From positions 1 through 28,696 of the forward strand of contig CAAFTZ010000069.1 in NCBI GenBank assembly GCA_900766055.1: a stretch of 28,696 bases of DNA, written 5' to 3'. The translations under genes were made by a program, and so were the position numbers. Each line of letters opens with the position of its first letter. Positions within the stretch are counted from its first letter, which is position 1. The notes under the pieces were generated by a model. The model searched no databases. It saw only the letters and a program-made list of their open reading frames with translations, and was not told the origin of the DNA. Positions 1 to 7,780 of the stretch are shown here, one piece after another. This DNA comes from an uncultured Parasutterella sp. GTDB taxonomy: Bacteria; Pseudomonadota; Gammaproteobacteria; Burkholderiales; Burkholderiaceae_F.

Positions 1-650
1 ATCTGGAAAGCAGACGCACGGGCGGCGATTCGCCCGGCAACCTGATTACGCTTTGTGAGACGTGCCATAAGGCACTTCATCACGGCGAAATCACGTTGAA
101 GACAAAGCGCGGACAATCGTTCCGTGCGGAAGCTTTCATGGGAATTATGCGCTGTAAGGTATTGAACCGCCTGATGGCCTTGCACCCTGAGCTAGAGGTG
201 CAAAACACCTACGGCTACCGGACCAAGCACGCGCGGATCTCGAACGGCATTGCCAAATCGCATTGTGCGGATGCTTTCTGCATCGCCGGAAATCTCGGCG
301 CCGAAAGGCTCGGCGAATTCTTTTTCCAGAAGCAGACGCGCCGGAACAACCGGCAGATTCACAAGCTCTCCATCCTCAAAGGCGGCATTCGAAAGCGCAA
401 TCAGGCGCCCTTTGAGGTCAAAGGCTTCCGTCTTTTTGACAAGGTTGCCCGACAGGGAGAAGAAGGCTTCATTTTCGGCCGCCGATCATCCGGGTACTTT
501 GATGTCCGAAAGCTTGACGGAACCCGCATTTCAGCCGGCATCAGCTACAAGAAGCTGCATCTGCTGGAAAAGAGACAAACCTATTTAACAGAAAATCGAA
601 AAGCGGGGGCGTTTCCTCCCCTGCCTGAAGGCAGGGGGCTCCGCGCCTAA
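1..650 (+). CDS. iscB: IscB-type RNA-guided nuclease (RuvC/HNH), 5'-truncated by window edge
   Basis: The open frame enters at position 3 with no start codon, so the N-terminal part (PLMP, RuvC-I/II and most of the HNH domain) lies outside the window. Visible parts are the end of an HNH domain (ESRRTGGDSPGNLITLCETC then HKALHH, giving the Asn and His of the fold and a CxxCH pair), a RuvC-III motif (KSHCADAFCIAG, with the His and Asp expected for metal binding), and the conserved IscB C-terminal block (RRNNRQIHK, KRNQAPF, FGRRSSGYFD, KKLHLLEKRQTYLTE). IscB proteins are known omega-RNA-guided nucleases associated with IS200/IS605-type elements and are ancestral to Cas9. The omega-RNA lies upstream of iscB in known cases, so it cannot be seen here. 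The frame is open to its end, with no internal stop in the visible part. The coding end overlaps a strong hairpin (618-637). Confidence 0.88.
   Translation, partial: LESRRTGGDSPGNLITLCETCHKALHHGEITLKTKRGQSFRAEAFMGIMRCKVLNRLMALHPELEVQNTYGYRTKHARISNGIAKSHCADAFCIAGNLGAERLGEFFFQKQTRRNNRQIHKLSILKGGIRKRNQAPFEVKGFRLFDKVARQGEEGFIFGRRSSGYFDVRKLDGTRISAGISYKKLHLLEKRQTYLTENRKAGAFPPLPEGRGLRA
618..637. repeat. Perfect hairpin at the 3' end of iscB, possible element end
   Basis: CCCCTGCC (618-625) and GGCAGGGG (630-637) form a perfect 8-bp stem with a TGAA loop. It lies inside the last codons of iscB, followed by the stop at 648-650. Hairpins near the right end are typical of IS200/IS605-family elements. 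No T-run follows, so it does not look like a terminator. Homology to the neighbouring cyclase gene begins within about 15 bases of the iscB stop, which fits an element boundary near 650-660, but no second end is available to confirm this. Confidence 0.5.
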
Positions 651-654
651 ATAT

Positions 655-953
655 GATGAAAGTTTCTTTCTTGAAATATTCCGGAGAGCCGTAGCCGTTT
701 GTCTCGTGATTTCCGGTGTGGAGAACAAGCGCTTTGCCTTCAAGCGTGCCGAGTTTTGCCAGTCTCTCGGCATCAGGCAGCCCGTCTTTACAGTCCAAAA
801 CTACCGCCGAAATCTCATACTCAGGCTTGTCCGGCGCGCAGGTGTAGCAGTCAAGATGCGTACCGATATGGCCTCTGGAAGAAATCTTGCCGATTTCTAT
901 GAGATGGTCGAAAACTTTCTTATTTCTACAGGATCGAGGTGAAGGTTAACCAT
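655..953 (-). pseudogene. Cyclase-family (kynurenine formamidase-like) gene remnant, frameshifted and 3'-truncated
   Basis: On the minus strand an ATG at 953-951 opens MVNLHLDPVEIRK and then stops early. Restoring one T in the T4 run complementary to 911-914 continues the protein as FDHLIEIGKISSRGHIGTHLD and on through LVLHTGNHETNGYGSPEYFK. The HxGTHxD motif (HIGTHLD) is the metal-binding signature of the cyclase/kynurenine formamidase family (Pfam Cyclase). The later GKALVLHTGNHE and YGSPEYF segments also match the family pattern. Similarity stops at about 655-660, where the iscB stop and hairpin begin, and the family's remaining C-terminal part is missing. The simplest reading is disruption by the iscB element plus a one-base deletion. 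The frameshift could instead be a sequencing error, but the truncation would remain. Confidence 0.68.
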
Positions 954-1099
954 TTCTTTTCCAAAGCAAAAACAAAGAGGCCTCTAAATTTTAAGGTGAA
1001 AGATTTTTTCACACGAAGCCGACATTTCCGAGTTGTTTTTTCAGTGTCTTTTTCAACAATTCCGCTACAATTTCGACCCATTGATTTCACAAAAAGAAA

Positions 1100-1753
1100 A
1101 TGGACTTTCTGACACTTACTTTGGAACTGTTCCGCAATGCGGATCACTTCATCATGTACATTGCACAAACCTACGGCTGGTGGGTCTATCTTGTGCTCTT
1201 CATGATCTTCTACAGCGAAACCGGCATCGTCATTTGTGCCTTCCTCCCAGGTGACTCTCTCCTATTCATTGCCGGTGCGGCTGCCGCGGCAGGTGCTTTG
1301 AATCCCTGGCTCCTCATCGTCATCATTTCCCTCGGTGCGATCCTCGGGAACACAACGAACTTCTATATCGGCAATTGGCTCGGCAATAAGATATACGACG
1401 GCTCCATTAGCTGGATTGACCAAGATGCCCTGAGAAAAACGCATGACTTCTACGAGAAACACGGCGGCAAAACGATTGTGCTCGCCCGTTTCGTACCGAT
1501 CGTCCGTTCATTTGCCCCGTTGGTTGCCGGTGCGGCCAAGATGAATCCTCTTCGTTTTGAGCTGTACAGCGGCGGCGGAGCCATTGTTTGGGTCGGCGGC
1601 ATCGTTCTTGCCGGCTACCTCTTCGGCAACATTCCGTTCATCAAGAACAACCTTTCGCTAATTTTGGTTATCGGCATCCTTGCCGCTTTAGTTCCCTTCT
1701 CCTGCGCGCTTCTTGTTCAGCTTTGGAGAAAGTACGTGCTGAAACAACGTTAA
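1100..1753 (+). CDS. DedA-family inner-membrane protein
   Basis: This 217-residue protein has the full DedA (SNARE-associated/VTT domain) pattern: E40, then FLPGDSLLF (48-56), a Gly-rich segment with GNTTNFYIGNWLG (83-95), HGGKTIVLARFVPIVRSFAP (121-140) with the conserved arginines, and an AGAAKMNP stretch. Four to five hydrophobic segments place it in the cytoplasmic membrane. Members of the family are linked to lipid (undecaprenyl phosphate or phospholipid) flipping and proton-dependent membrane homeostasis; the substrate cannot be told here. The start ATG is preceded only by an A-rich stretch (AAAAAGAAA) as a weak ribosome site. A TACAAT box at 1066-1071 could be a -10 element, but no convincing -35 was seen. 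It stands alone and ends in a strong terminator. Confidence 0.9.
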   Translation: MDFLTLTLELFRNADHFIMYIAQTYGWWVYLVLFMIFYSETGIVICAFLPGDSLLFIAGAAAAAGALNPWLLIVIISLGAILGNTTNFYIGNWLGNKIYDGSISWIDQDALRKTHDFYEKHGGKTIVLARFVPIVRSFAPLVAGAAKMNPLRFELYSGGGAIVWVGGIVLAGYLFGNIPFIKNNLSLILVIGILAALVPFSCALLVQLWRKYVLKQR

Positions 1754-1780
1754 CCATCCAAAATTAAGTTCATCTCTCGA

Positions 1781-1812
1781 AAGCCGCCTCAATCTCGAAG
1801 GCGGCTTTTCTA
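1781..1812 (+). terminator. Rho-independent terminator after the dedA-like gene
   Basis: AAGCCGCCT (1781-1789) pairs perfectly with AGGCGGCTT (1799-1807) over a 9-nt loop, followed by a short T-rich tail. It begins 28 bp after the stop codon. Confidence 0.82.
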
Positions 1813-2381
1813 CCACCCAGTCAAAAGCATTTGCATAAGAATAATCCCGAGGGGACGAAAACGGCTTTTTTAAACCCCTGAAACGTGGGAGTTTCTAGTA
1901 AGGATTTGGATCTTGGTTTTTTCGATATGGGTGAGTTTCCCGCTAATTTTCCGATATTTAGGAATTTACTTTTCCTTTTTCGGGTTCTTAACTATCAAAA
2001 CTAATTAAGTTTATCAAGCGATCTTTAGTAGGTAAAGAAATATATTTTCAGCCTGCTAGGGGTTTCTATAGTTTTCTTTATAAAAAACTTCCTCTCTCGA
2101 AATGCTAAAAAAGAAGTTAACACCTGAAAACTTACAAATAAACTTGTACCGGAGGGGGTTCTAAGAACTTTTCGAACAATTAAATATTTTCCCTAATATT
2201 CAGGGGTAATCTCAGTTAGGTGGGTATTCACATTTTCCCCTAAGATATTTGTCTCATATAGCCCCGAATCTTTTGTTTCTAGACTGATTTTGTACTCTCT
2301 CCGAGGCTCTCTTAGGCACTAGCACTCACAAAACCTCCTCTGCGAACTTCGTTGTTTTTCGCCGATCTCGTTTGAGCCGAC
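1813..2381. other. AT-rich intergenic region, no gene seen
   Basis: About 570 bp with no plausible coding frame. Hand counting of 1981-2100 gives roughly one third G+C, clearly below the flanking genes. It contains small inverted repeats such as TACAA (2133-2137)/TTGTA (2144-2148) and AACTTC/GAAGTT around 2088-2118, but no strong terminator or recognisable RNA gene. It lies upstream of the six-gene operon starting at 2430, so it may hold regulatory sites. That is inferred from position only. Confidence 0.5.
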
Positions 2382-2410
2382 CTGACACAGCCCCGCTTGG
2401 TACATATACA
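2382..2410 (+). promoter_or_regulatory. Candidate sigma70 promoter of the 2430-8304 operon
   Basis: CTGACA (2382-2387) and TATACA (2405-2410) are separated by exactly 17 bp; each differs from the consensus at one or two positions. A start about 7 bp downstream would give a leader of only about 13 nt that begins at the AAGGGGA ribosome site, which is tight. A second promoter further upstream in the AT-rich region is possible. Confidence 0.42.
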
Positions 2411-2429
2411 AAAACTAAGGGGAACTGAG

Positions 2430-3830
2430 ATGACAAATCCACTACCGTATCTTGAGCAGCGAAAGCTGGTTAAGCGATGGTCCGGTCCCATCGCTCCAAT
2501 CGCCAACCTCATCTTTACTCTGATCCTTTTTGCCATCACCTGGTGGGTTTTCCAAGACCCGCGCGGTGTCATGCGCTTCTACACTCCGTACGTCGGATAC
2601 AACTATTGTCGTTGGTGGTTAATTATCCTGATTTGGATGGCCTATATTTTTGACTTCTGGCCCTTCAAACGTAAATGGCTGGAGACTGCACATCCGCTTC
2701 AAAAAGGTCTTGTGCTTTCGCTCCTGTCCGTTGCCATCATGATCATGATGATCCACGGATTCTTCCAGTCCGTTCTCGGCAATACTGCATTTGCCTACTT
2801 CAACCCTCAGCAGCTTCTTAAGCTCAAAGGTTTGACAGAGTTCTATGCAACCGAATACGCAGCTCAGGCCTGCATGATGTTCGCCGTGATCGCCTCCTGG
2901 ATTTCTCCGGCTTGGGTCGTCGCTCTCGAAGGCCGTCCTTGGGAAAACCTGGCACAGCCGGCAAAAGGCTTCTCTATTTGGTTAGGCACATTCTGCCTGA
3001 GCTTCGTCATTTACTTCATGACGATGCATAACCACATGGGCATCCTTTACTATCCGTGGCAGTACTTCACTTCCATCGCACCTCCGTACTGGGAAGAATT
3101 CGCACAGACCGTGTCGGCCAACTTCCACGTTGCTTGGATCATGTGCTGTACCGTTGTGGTTTGGTTCATGGAAGGTATCTGGGAACGTTATCCGTTCACA
3201 ATGATTAAGACTCCGTGGCTCCGCAGACTCGCAGTTTTCTTCGGCATCATCGTTATTTCTTGGGCACTGTGCTTCTTCTTCTGGTACATGCAGGAATTAA
3301 CATGGGGTGAAGCGATCCGCGGTCACAGACGCGACGCAGCTCCCGACTGGCGCTGGCTGCATGTCGGCGAAACCGCCATCTTCTTCCTGGTTCCGGCCCT
3401 CTTCCTGCAGTTCTACTGCGGCAACTGGCCCCGCAAGTTCAGTACTCCCGTTAACGTCCTGATTCGCTCCACGATCGTCCTTTTAGGCGGTGTTGCAATC
3501 TACTGCCTGTACTACAAGTACGGCCACTTCTTCCTCGGAACTCAGAAAGGATTCTCACATCCTCAGCAGTTCCCGATGATCCCGATGATCTGGTTAATCG
3601 ACATTTGGCTGATCAACTGGTGGTTTATGGACGGTTGGCCAGGCTGGAAACTGACAATGCGCACAGCCGAAGAAGTCGAAGCCACTGAAAAACAAGTTGA
3701 AGAACGTGCAGTTTGGCGCACCGACATGATCCCGGGCTTGGTATGCGGTATCGCCGTCGGCATCGCGTTCTACTTCGCAGTGATCTGGATCCTGCCCATC
3801 TGCAGCAAGCTCTTCACATTAGTCGATTAA
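2430..3830 (+). CDS. Trp/His-rich polytopic membrane protein of unknown function
   Basis: I do not recognise this 466-residue protein. The ATG at 2430 is preferred over an upstream in-frame TTG at 2397 because AAGGGGA sits 7 bp before it. Hydrophobicity suggests about 11 membrane segments, roughly at 18-40, 61-78, 93-115, 142-166, 181-208, 230-250, 264-290, 311-332, 343-368, 381-402 and 433-458. Tryptophan is very frequent, and several histidines sit in or next to membrane segments: H200 and H202 (MTMHNHMG), H233, H299, H311 and H366. These could bind metal or heme, but no CxxCH or other known cofactor motif is present. A charged loop (410-431) precedes the last segment. It is the first gene of the putative operon and lies 15 bp before the Tat-exported MBL enzyme, so the two probably work together at the cytoplasmic membrane. 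Confidence 0.8.
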   Translation: MTNPLPYLEQRKLVKRWSGPIAPIANLIFTLILFAITWWVFQDPRGVMRFYTPYVGYNYCRWWLIILIWMAYIFDFWPFKRKWLETAHPLQKGLVLSLLSVAIMIMMIHGFFQSVLGNTAFAYFNPQQLLKLKGLTEFYATEYAAQACMMFAVIASWISPAWVVALEGRPWENLAQPAKGFSIWLGTFCLSFVIYFMTMHNHMGILYYPWQYFTSIAPPYWEEFAQTVSANFHVAWIMCCTVVVWFMEGIWERYPFTMIKTPWLRRLAVFFGIIVISWALCFFFWYMQELTWGEAIRGHRRDAAPDWRWLHVGETAIFFLVPALFLQFYCGNWPRKFSTPVNVLIRSTIVLLGGVAIYCLYYKYGHFFLGTQKGFSHPQQFPMIPMIWLIDIWLINWWFMDGWPGWKLTMRTAEEVEATEKQVEERAVWRTDMIPGLVCGIAVGIAFYFAVIWILPICSKLFTLVD

Positions 3831-3845
3831 AAGAAAGGAATAATT

Positions 3846-4994
3846 ATGAAACGACGCAATTTCGTACAAGGTTTAGCACTTGGTGCCGGCGTTGGTACTC
3901 TTGGTGCAATGGGTGCCTACTCTTACTCACCCGCTCGCACGGCCTTTCTTCCCGACGTTAAACGCGGAACGGCAGACATCGGCCTTTGCAAGTCCGTCAA
4001 GATCACTAACATTTCTGAAACGAGTTGGTTCGACAACAGCATTTTCATGCAGGACGTGACAGCATCCGGCGGTTTGCTGGTTGACCAGTACACCTACAAC
4101 TGGGCGCCTTTCGGCAACGGAAAAGGTCCCGGTAAGGGAACGTATGAGGAAGGCATGAAGAATATCGGCCCGTACATTCCGAAAAATCTGGAAAAGGCCT
4201 GGGAAATCACTCGTGAATTGAGTGAACATGCCGACAACGCAGGCGGCTACTCCTGCCTCGTTGAAATCGAAGCTCTGGATGGCAAAAAGACAAAATACTT
4301 GTTTGACTGCGGCTGGAACTATATGTGGATGGATCAGTGCTTCAAACGCGAAGGTATCGACAAGATGCTCGCTAACGGTGAGATCGCTGCCTTTATCTCC
4401 ACGCACGAACACATGGACCATTACTTCGGCTTCCCCGTCGTTGCCAAATACGGTCCGAACGTCACGGTTTATCGTCCGTCCACCTTCTACCCAGCAGGCA
4501 AAGACTATATGGCCCGCTCCGGTCACGTCGGCAAAATCATTGACGTTACCAAAGGACTTCATAAGATTCAGGAAGGCGTAGCTCTGTATCAGTTCGAATG
4601 CCCGATTATTTTCAAGGTCTACGGCGAAATGTCGCTGTACTGCAACGTTAAAGACGTCGGTCTGGTTTCCATTACCGGCTGCTGCCATCAGGGCATCATC
4701 CTGTTCGCGGATACCGCCTATAAAGAAATCGCTTACGAAAACGACAAGTTCTACGGACTTTACGGCGGCCTGCATATTTCTCCGTTCGATGACTGGGATC
4801 CGAAGTACGACGACTTGGTCATCGGTCTGAAGAAATGGGAACTTCAGAAAGTCGGCTGCAACCACTGCACAGGTTTAATCACAGCTCAGAAATTCGTGGA
4901 TGCCGGATACCCCGTGGTGCAAGGAACGGCCCGCTTCCGCTCGAAGACAACCAACTACTTAGGCAATGGCGACACTTTGCTGTTCCCAAGTTAA
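3846..4994 (+). CDS. Tat-exported metallo-beta-lactamase-fold enzyme (DHPPS/MptA-like subgroup)
   Basis: A 382-residue protein with a twin-arginine start, MKRRNFVQGLALGAGVG, followed by a hydrophobic stretch, which indicates export in folded form to the periplasm. The MBL metal site HEHMDH is at 187-192. Later motifs TGCCHQG (277-283), GGLH (307-310) and NHCTG (339-343) match the MBL subgroup related to 7,8-dihydropterin-6-yl-methyl-aminobenzene 5'-phosphate synthase, whose members carry TGCxH and HCTG. That subgroup is mostly cytoplasmic, so Tat export is unusual. Residues 60-130 are an insertion rich in Gly, Tyr and Asn before the metal site. A good AAGGAA ribosome site precedes the ATG. 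It sits between a membrane protein gene and a metal-chaperone GTPase gene, which suggests a metalloenzyme matured inside the cell before export. The substrate is unknown. Confidence 0.85.
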   Translation: MKRRNFVQGLALGAGVGTLGAMGAYSYSPARTAFLPDVKRGTADIGLCKSVKITNISETSWFDNSIFMQDVTASGGLLVDQYTYNWAPFGNGKGPGKGTYEEGMKNIGPYIPKNLEKAWEITRELSEHADNAGGYSCLVEIEALDGKKTKYLFDCGWNYMWMDQCFKREGIDKMLANGEIAAFISTHEHMDHYFGFPVVAKYGPNVTVYRPSTFYPAGKDYMARSGHVGKIIDVTKGLHKIQEGVALYQFECPIIFKVYGEMSLYCNVKDVGLVSITGCCHQGIILFADTAYKEIAYENDKFYGLYGGLHISPFDDWDPKYDDLVIGLKKWELQKVGCNHCTGLITAQKFVDAGYPVVQGTARFRSKTTNYLGNGDTLLFPS

Positions 4995-5042
4995 TTCATC
5001 CAAACTCGGTCCCGGTCTGAGGGGCCGGAAAGAACGTTCACC

Positions 5043-6740
5043 ATGCTGCTCGATTGTTTAATTCCTAGAAGCTTTTCACCGGAAACCGAAAACGAAGGGG
5101 TCACTCTGCTTCACAACTTACTCATGCAACTCCACTTGGACCGCAAGGTTGCACGCAGAATTGGCTGGAGGGGCTTTCTTCCTTCGAACAAGGGAAATTT
5201 TTCGTGGTCCACAAGATTGGCCAACAGCGACTTGGTGTACGGAATCGTCTTCATGGGAGAAGAGCATGATGATCAGGCAATCGCCTCCGCGTTTGATCTC
5301 TACGCTTTTCCCGTGGAAGACGAGATAAAGTCTCAGATGCCTGAGAGCATGCAGACGTTATACGAAAAAGACGGACATATTCAAAAGATCAGAGCACTGT
5401 CGGAGCACTTCCCGGAACTTCAGGAATTCAAAGTCGGATCAATGGGAATCGCCTTTCGTCTGGATAAGGCGGGCCTAAACCTCTCTTTTCACACTTATAA
5501 GCGAGACCTCCGCTTTGAAGGACGGACGATGCGGCCCGCGCGCGTCTTAATGCCGCTCTTTGCTGCTCTAGTTCACTCCTTTCAAACCTCGTTAGAAGCA
5601 GCTCCTCTGCTTCAAGCTCTGAAGTCTCGAGAACTTCCGAGCACAAACGATTTCTTCATCGAAGCAGATTTCGGATCGACAGTCTTTGAAGACGACGAGA
5701 CCGGTACCGGCTCATACGCTCTCCCCAATCCGCCTCTTTCGTATAAACCTGACGAAGTGGACATGAGCGACAAGCCGCTCATCCACGTTCTCTGCGGCTT
5801 TCTCGGTTCGGGGAAAACGACCTTTCTGCAGAATTGGCTCAACTTCCTTCATACACGCGAACGCTTTACCGGCGTCCTTCAGAACGAATTCGGCGAAATC
5901 GATTTAGACACCGCCTTGATCGGTGACGAAACTTGCGTTGAAGCGTTAAACGACGGCTGCGTCTGCTGTTCGTTAGCCGACAGCCTGCGTCCGGGAATCC
6001 TGCGTCTGATTCAGAATACTCCCGCTGATCAGATGATTCTGGAGACCACGGGGCTGGCCAATCCGGACAACGTTGTTCATTCACTGGAAGAGCTCGGAGA
6101 TATCTGCAAGATCGGCTTAGTCGTCTCTGTTGCAGACGCCCCGAACCTTATCGAACATCCCGAATATCTGATTGAAAAACTGCGGCTTGCACAGCTTAAC
6201 CGGGCTGATGTCATCGTCATCAGCAAAGCGGACTTAGTCTCTTCAGAAAAAATTGACAAGCTCGCTCGCGAGCTGCACGACATGAATCAAAAGGCTTTGA
6301 TTATTCTTTCGGCCAACGGTGATGCTAACTTCGCTGTTCTCGATCACTTTTTCAATCACTGGATTGATAAAAAATACGGCATGTTTACGTCCCGCAAACA
6401 TACTCCGGGTACCGATACCATGCTGCTGAATAATGCCGGTTTTGCTATGCGGGGCAACGCCAGCCTCTTTGAGACCTGCGCACTGAAGTTCTCTGAACCC
6501 GTTGAATTAGAGCGGATCGAGCCCATCATTCGAAATTCCGGACGCAAGATCCTTCGTGCCAAAGGTATCGTCGATGTTCTCGGAAAAGGGTGCTGCGAGG
6601 TCCAATACACGGACGGGATGCTCACTGTTTCGCAGGCTCGGGAAGATCTGCAAGCCTGCGAGCGCTGGCTGACCATCATTGGAAAAGGCCTTAAACCTCA
6701 AACAGGCGCTACAACTATAAGGAAGTCAAGATGTCTCTAA
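5043..6740 (+). CDS. CobW/COG0523-family metal-chaperone GTPase with a novel N-terminal region
   Basis: A 565-residue G3E GTPase. Residues 246-440 form the CobW GTPase: Walker A GFLGSGKTT (252-260), NEFGEID (281-287), the metal-binding CxCC in GCVCCS (305-310), ETTGLANP (334-341) and ISKADL (393-398) as the guanine-recognition motif. The CobW C-terminal domain follows (FSEPVELERIEPIIRNSGRK, about 490-509). COG0523 proteins use GTP to deliver metals such as zinc, cobalt or iron to client enzymes. Family members are usually 320-450 residues and begin near the P-loop. Here about 240 extra residues precede it; they show no motif I recognise and end in an acidic linker (FEDDETGTG). The start ATG follows GGAAAGAA at a rather long spacing. 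Its neighbour, the MBL enzyme, is a plausible client. It overlaps the exbB-like gene by 10 bp. Confidence 0.88.
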   Translation: MLLDCLIPRSFSPETENEGVTLLHNLLMQLHLDRKVARRIGWRGFLPSNKGNFSWSTRLANSDLVYGIVFMGEEHDDQAIASAFDLYAFPVEDEIKSQMPESMQTLYEKDGHIQKIRALSEHFPELQEFKVGSMGIAFRLDKAGLNLSFHTYKRDLRFEGRTMRPARVLMPLFAALVHSFQTSLEAAPLLQALKSRELPSTNDFFIEADFGSTVFEDDETGTGSYALPNPPLSYKPDEVDMSDKPLIHVLCGFLGSGKTTFLQNWLNFLHTRERFTGVLQNEFGEIDLDTALIGDETCVEALNDGCVCCSLADSLRPGILRLIQNTPADQMILETTGLANPDNVVHSLEELGDICKIGLVVSVADAPNLIEHPEYLIEKLRLAQLNRADVIVISKADLVSSEKIDKLARELHDMNQKALIILSANGDANFAVLDHFFNHWIDKKYGMFTSRKHTPGTDTMLLNNAGFAMRGNASLFETCALKFSEPVELERIEPIIRNSGRKILRAKGIVDVLGKGCCEVQYTDGMLTVSQAREDLQACERWLTIIGKGLKPQTGATTIRKSRCL

Positions 6741-7336
6741 TTATCGCCGGCGGCTGGGTCATGGTCCCTTTGCTGTTAATCTCCGTCATTGTCCTTGCTC
6801 TGATTATTGACCGCTCCCTGACTTATATCTGGAATCCCCTTCCCGATACGGCTGAAAAAAAGAAAATCCTTGAAGATGTACAGCGTGGCGACTTCACCGA
6901 AGCAGAAAAGTGCTTCGCTGAAACGCCTTGGCTCAAAGATTTTGCGGCTGCGCTCGGAGGAAAAGAGAAAATGCCCCTTTATGAAGGTGTGCTTTCCGAG
7001 AATGTCTCCGCTCTATCGGCGTTCATGGAGAAGCGTTTGTCGCTCCTCGCAACTCTAGGAAGAATCTCTCCTTTGCTGGGACTGCTCGGAACCATCATCG
7101 GCATGATCCAGACCTTCGCAGTTATTGCTCAGTCCCGAAGCGGAATTGACATGGAACTCCTCGCTGAAGGCATTTGGCAGGCCTTAATAACGACCGCAGC
7201 CGGCCTAATCATTGCTATTCCGGCAGTGCTTTGCTATCGCATTTTCCTTTCGATTGAAAGCGGACGACTCGATTATTTGAACCGAGTCGCAAACAAAGCC
7301 ATCCTTTTTAAACAATCACAAAATCTAGCGGATTAG
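6731..7336 (+). CDS. exbB: ExbB/TolQ/MotA-family proton channel subunit
   Basis: A 201-residue protein with the three-helix ExbB layout: TM1 at about 10-30, a cytoplasmic loop (31-105), TM2 at about 112-134 and TM3 at about 151-173. The family signature RISPLLGLLGTIIGMIQTF lies at 111-129, and TTAAGLIIAIPAV at 154-166. With ExbD it forms the inner-membrane proton-driven motor that energises TonB. The start codon lies inside the last codons of the CobW-like gene (10-bp overlap, AAGGA ribosome site), so the two are very likely translationally linked. It could be called TolQ on sequence alone, but the downstream ExbD and TonB-type genes, and the lack of tolA, tolB or pal, favour an Exb role. Confidence 0.9.
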   Translation: MSLIIAGGWVMVPLLLISVIVLALIIDRSLTYIWNPLPDTAEKKKILEDVQRGDFTEAEKCFAETPWLKDFAAALGGKEKMPLYEGVLSENVSALSAFMEKRLSLLATLGRISPLLGLLGTIIGMIQTFAVIAQSRSGIDMELLAEGIWQALITTAAGLIIAIPAVLCYRIFLSIESGRLDYLNRVANKAILFKQSQNLAD

Positions 7337-7366
7337 TTTTTAGTCTTTGTCTCGAGAGGAACGATC

Positions 7367-7780
7367 ATGATCAACATAAGAGCACGCGGTGAAAGAGAAG
7401 ACTCTGCTGACCTGACTTCCCTCATTGATGTCGTCTTCATTCTGCTGATCTTCTTTATCCTCGCCGCCAGCTTTGCTGTGCATTCCATTGACTTTGATTT
7501 ACCACCCGCAAAAACAGCTAAAGCATTGGCCGGGCACGTAGTAGAAATTCGACTGAATAAAGACGGAACTTTCCTCTGCGACGGAATTCCGACAAAGAAA
7601 GAAGAGCTCGACGAACGGCTTGCCTCCGTTATCGTTCAATTCAAAGCGCGCCCCGGCCAGATTGTACTCATGGCAGATCCTCAGGCGCCGGCCGGCGAAA
7701 TGATTTTTTTGGTCGATGCCGTTCGACAGCACGGCGGTGAAAAGCTCCATGTCGCCACTTCTCCGAAGGTGGAAAAATGA
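7367..7780 (+). CDS. exbD: ExbD/TolR-family energy transducer
   Basis: A 137-residue protein with a short cytoplasmic N-terminus, one membrane helix (about 18-40) and a periplasmic domain. The helix carries the essential proton-carrying aspartate in SLIDVVFILLIFF (D21), matching D25 of E. coli ExbD. The PPAKTAKA stretch after the helix is the usual ExbD linker. It partners with the upstream ExbB-like protein. The gene follows exbB by 30 bp with a GAGAGGAA ribosome site, and its stop overlaps the next start (ATGA at 7777-7780), a sign of coupled translation. Confidence 0.9.
   Translation: MINIRARGEREDSADLTSLIDVVFILLIFFILAASFAVHSIDFDLPPAKTAKALAGHVVEIRLNKDGTFLCDGIPTKKEELDERLASVIVQFKARPGQIVLMADPQAPAGEMIFLVDAVRQHGGEKLHVATSPKVEK

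Noticed and set aside
926..1168. Minus-strand frame upstream of the dedA-like gene
   Set aside because: It overlaps the dedA-like start and the cyclase remnant in another frame, and has no motif or ribosome site.
3927..4865. Open frame of about 310 codons on the minus strand, antisense to the MBL gene
   Set aside because: The plus-strand frame carries clear MBL motifs and a Tat signal; the antisense frame has no recognisable motif and arises from the codon bias of the real gene.
4995..5042. Possible hairpin between the MBL and CobW-like genes
   Set aside because: The stem (CGGTCCC/GGGGCCG) is imperfect and no T-run follows, so I do not call a terminator and keep the operon intact.
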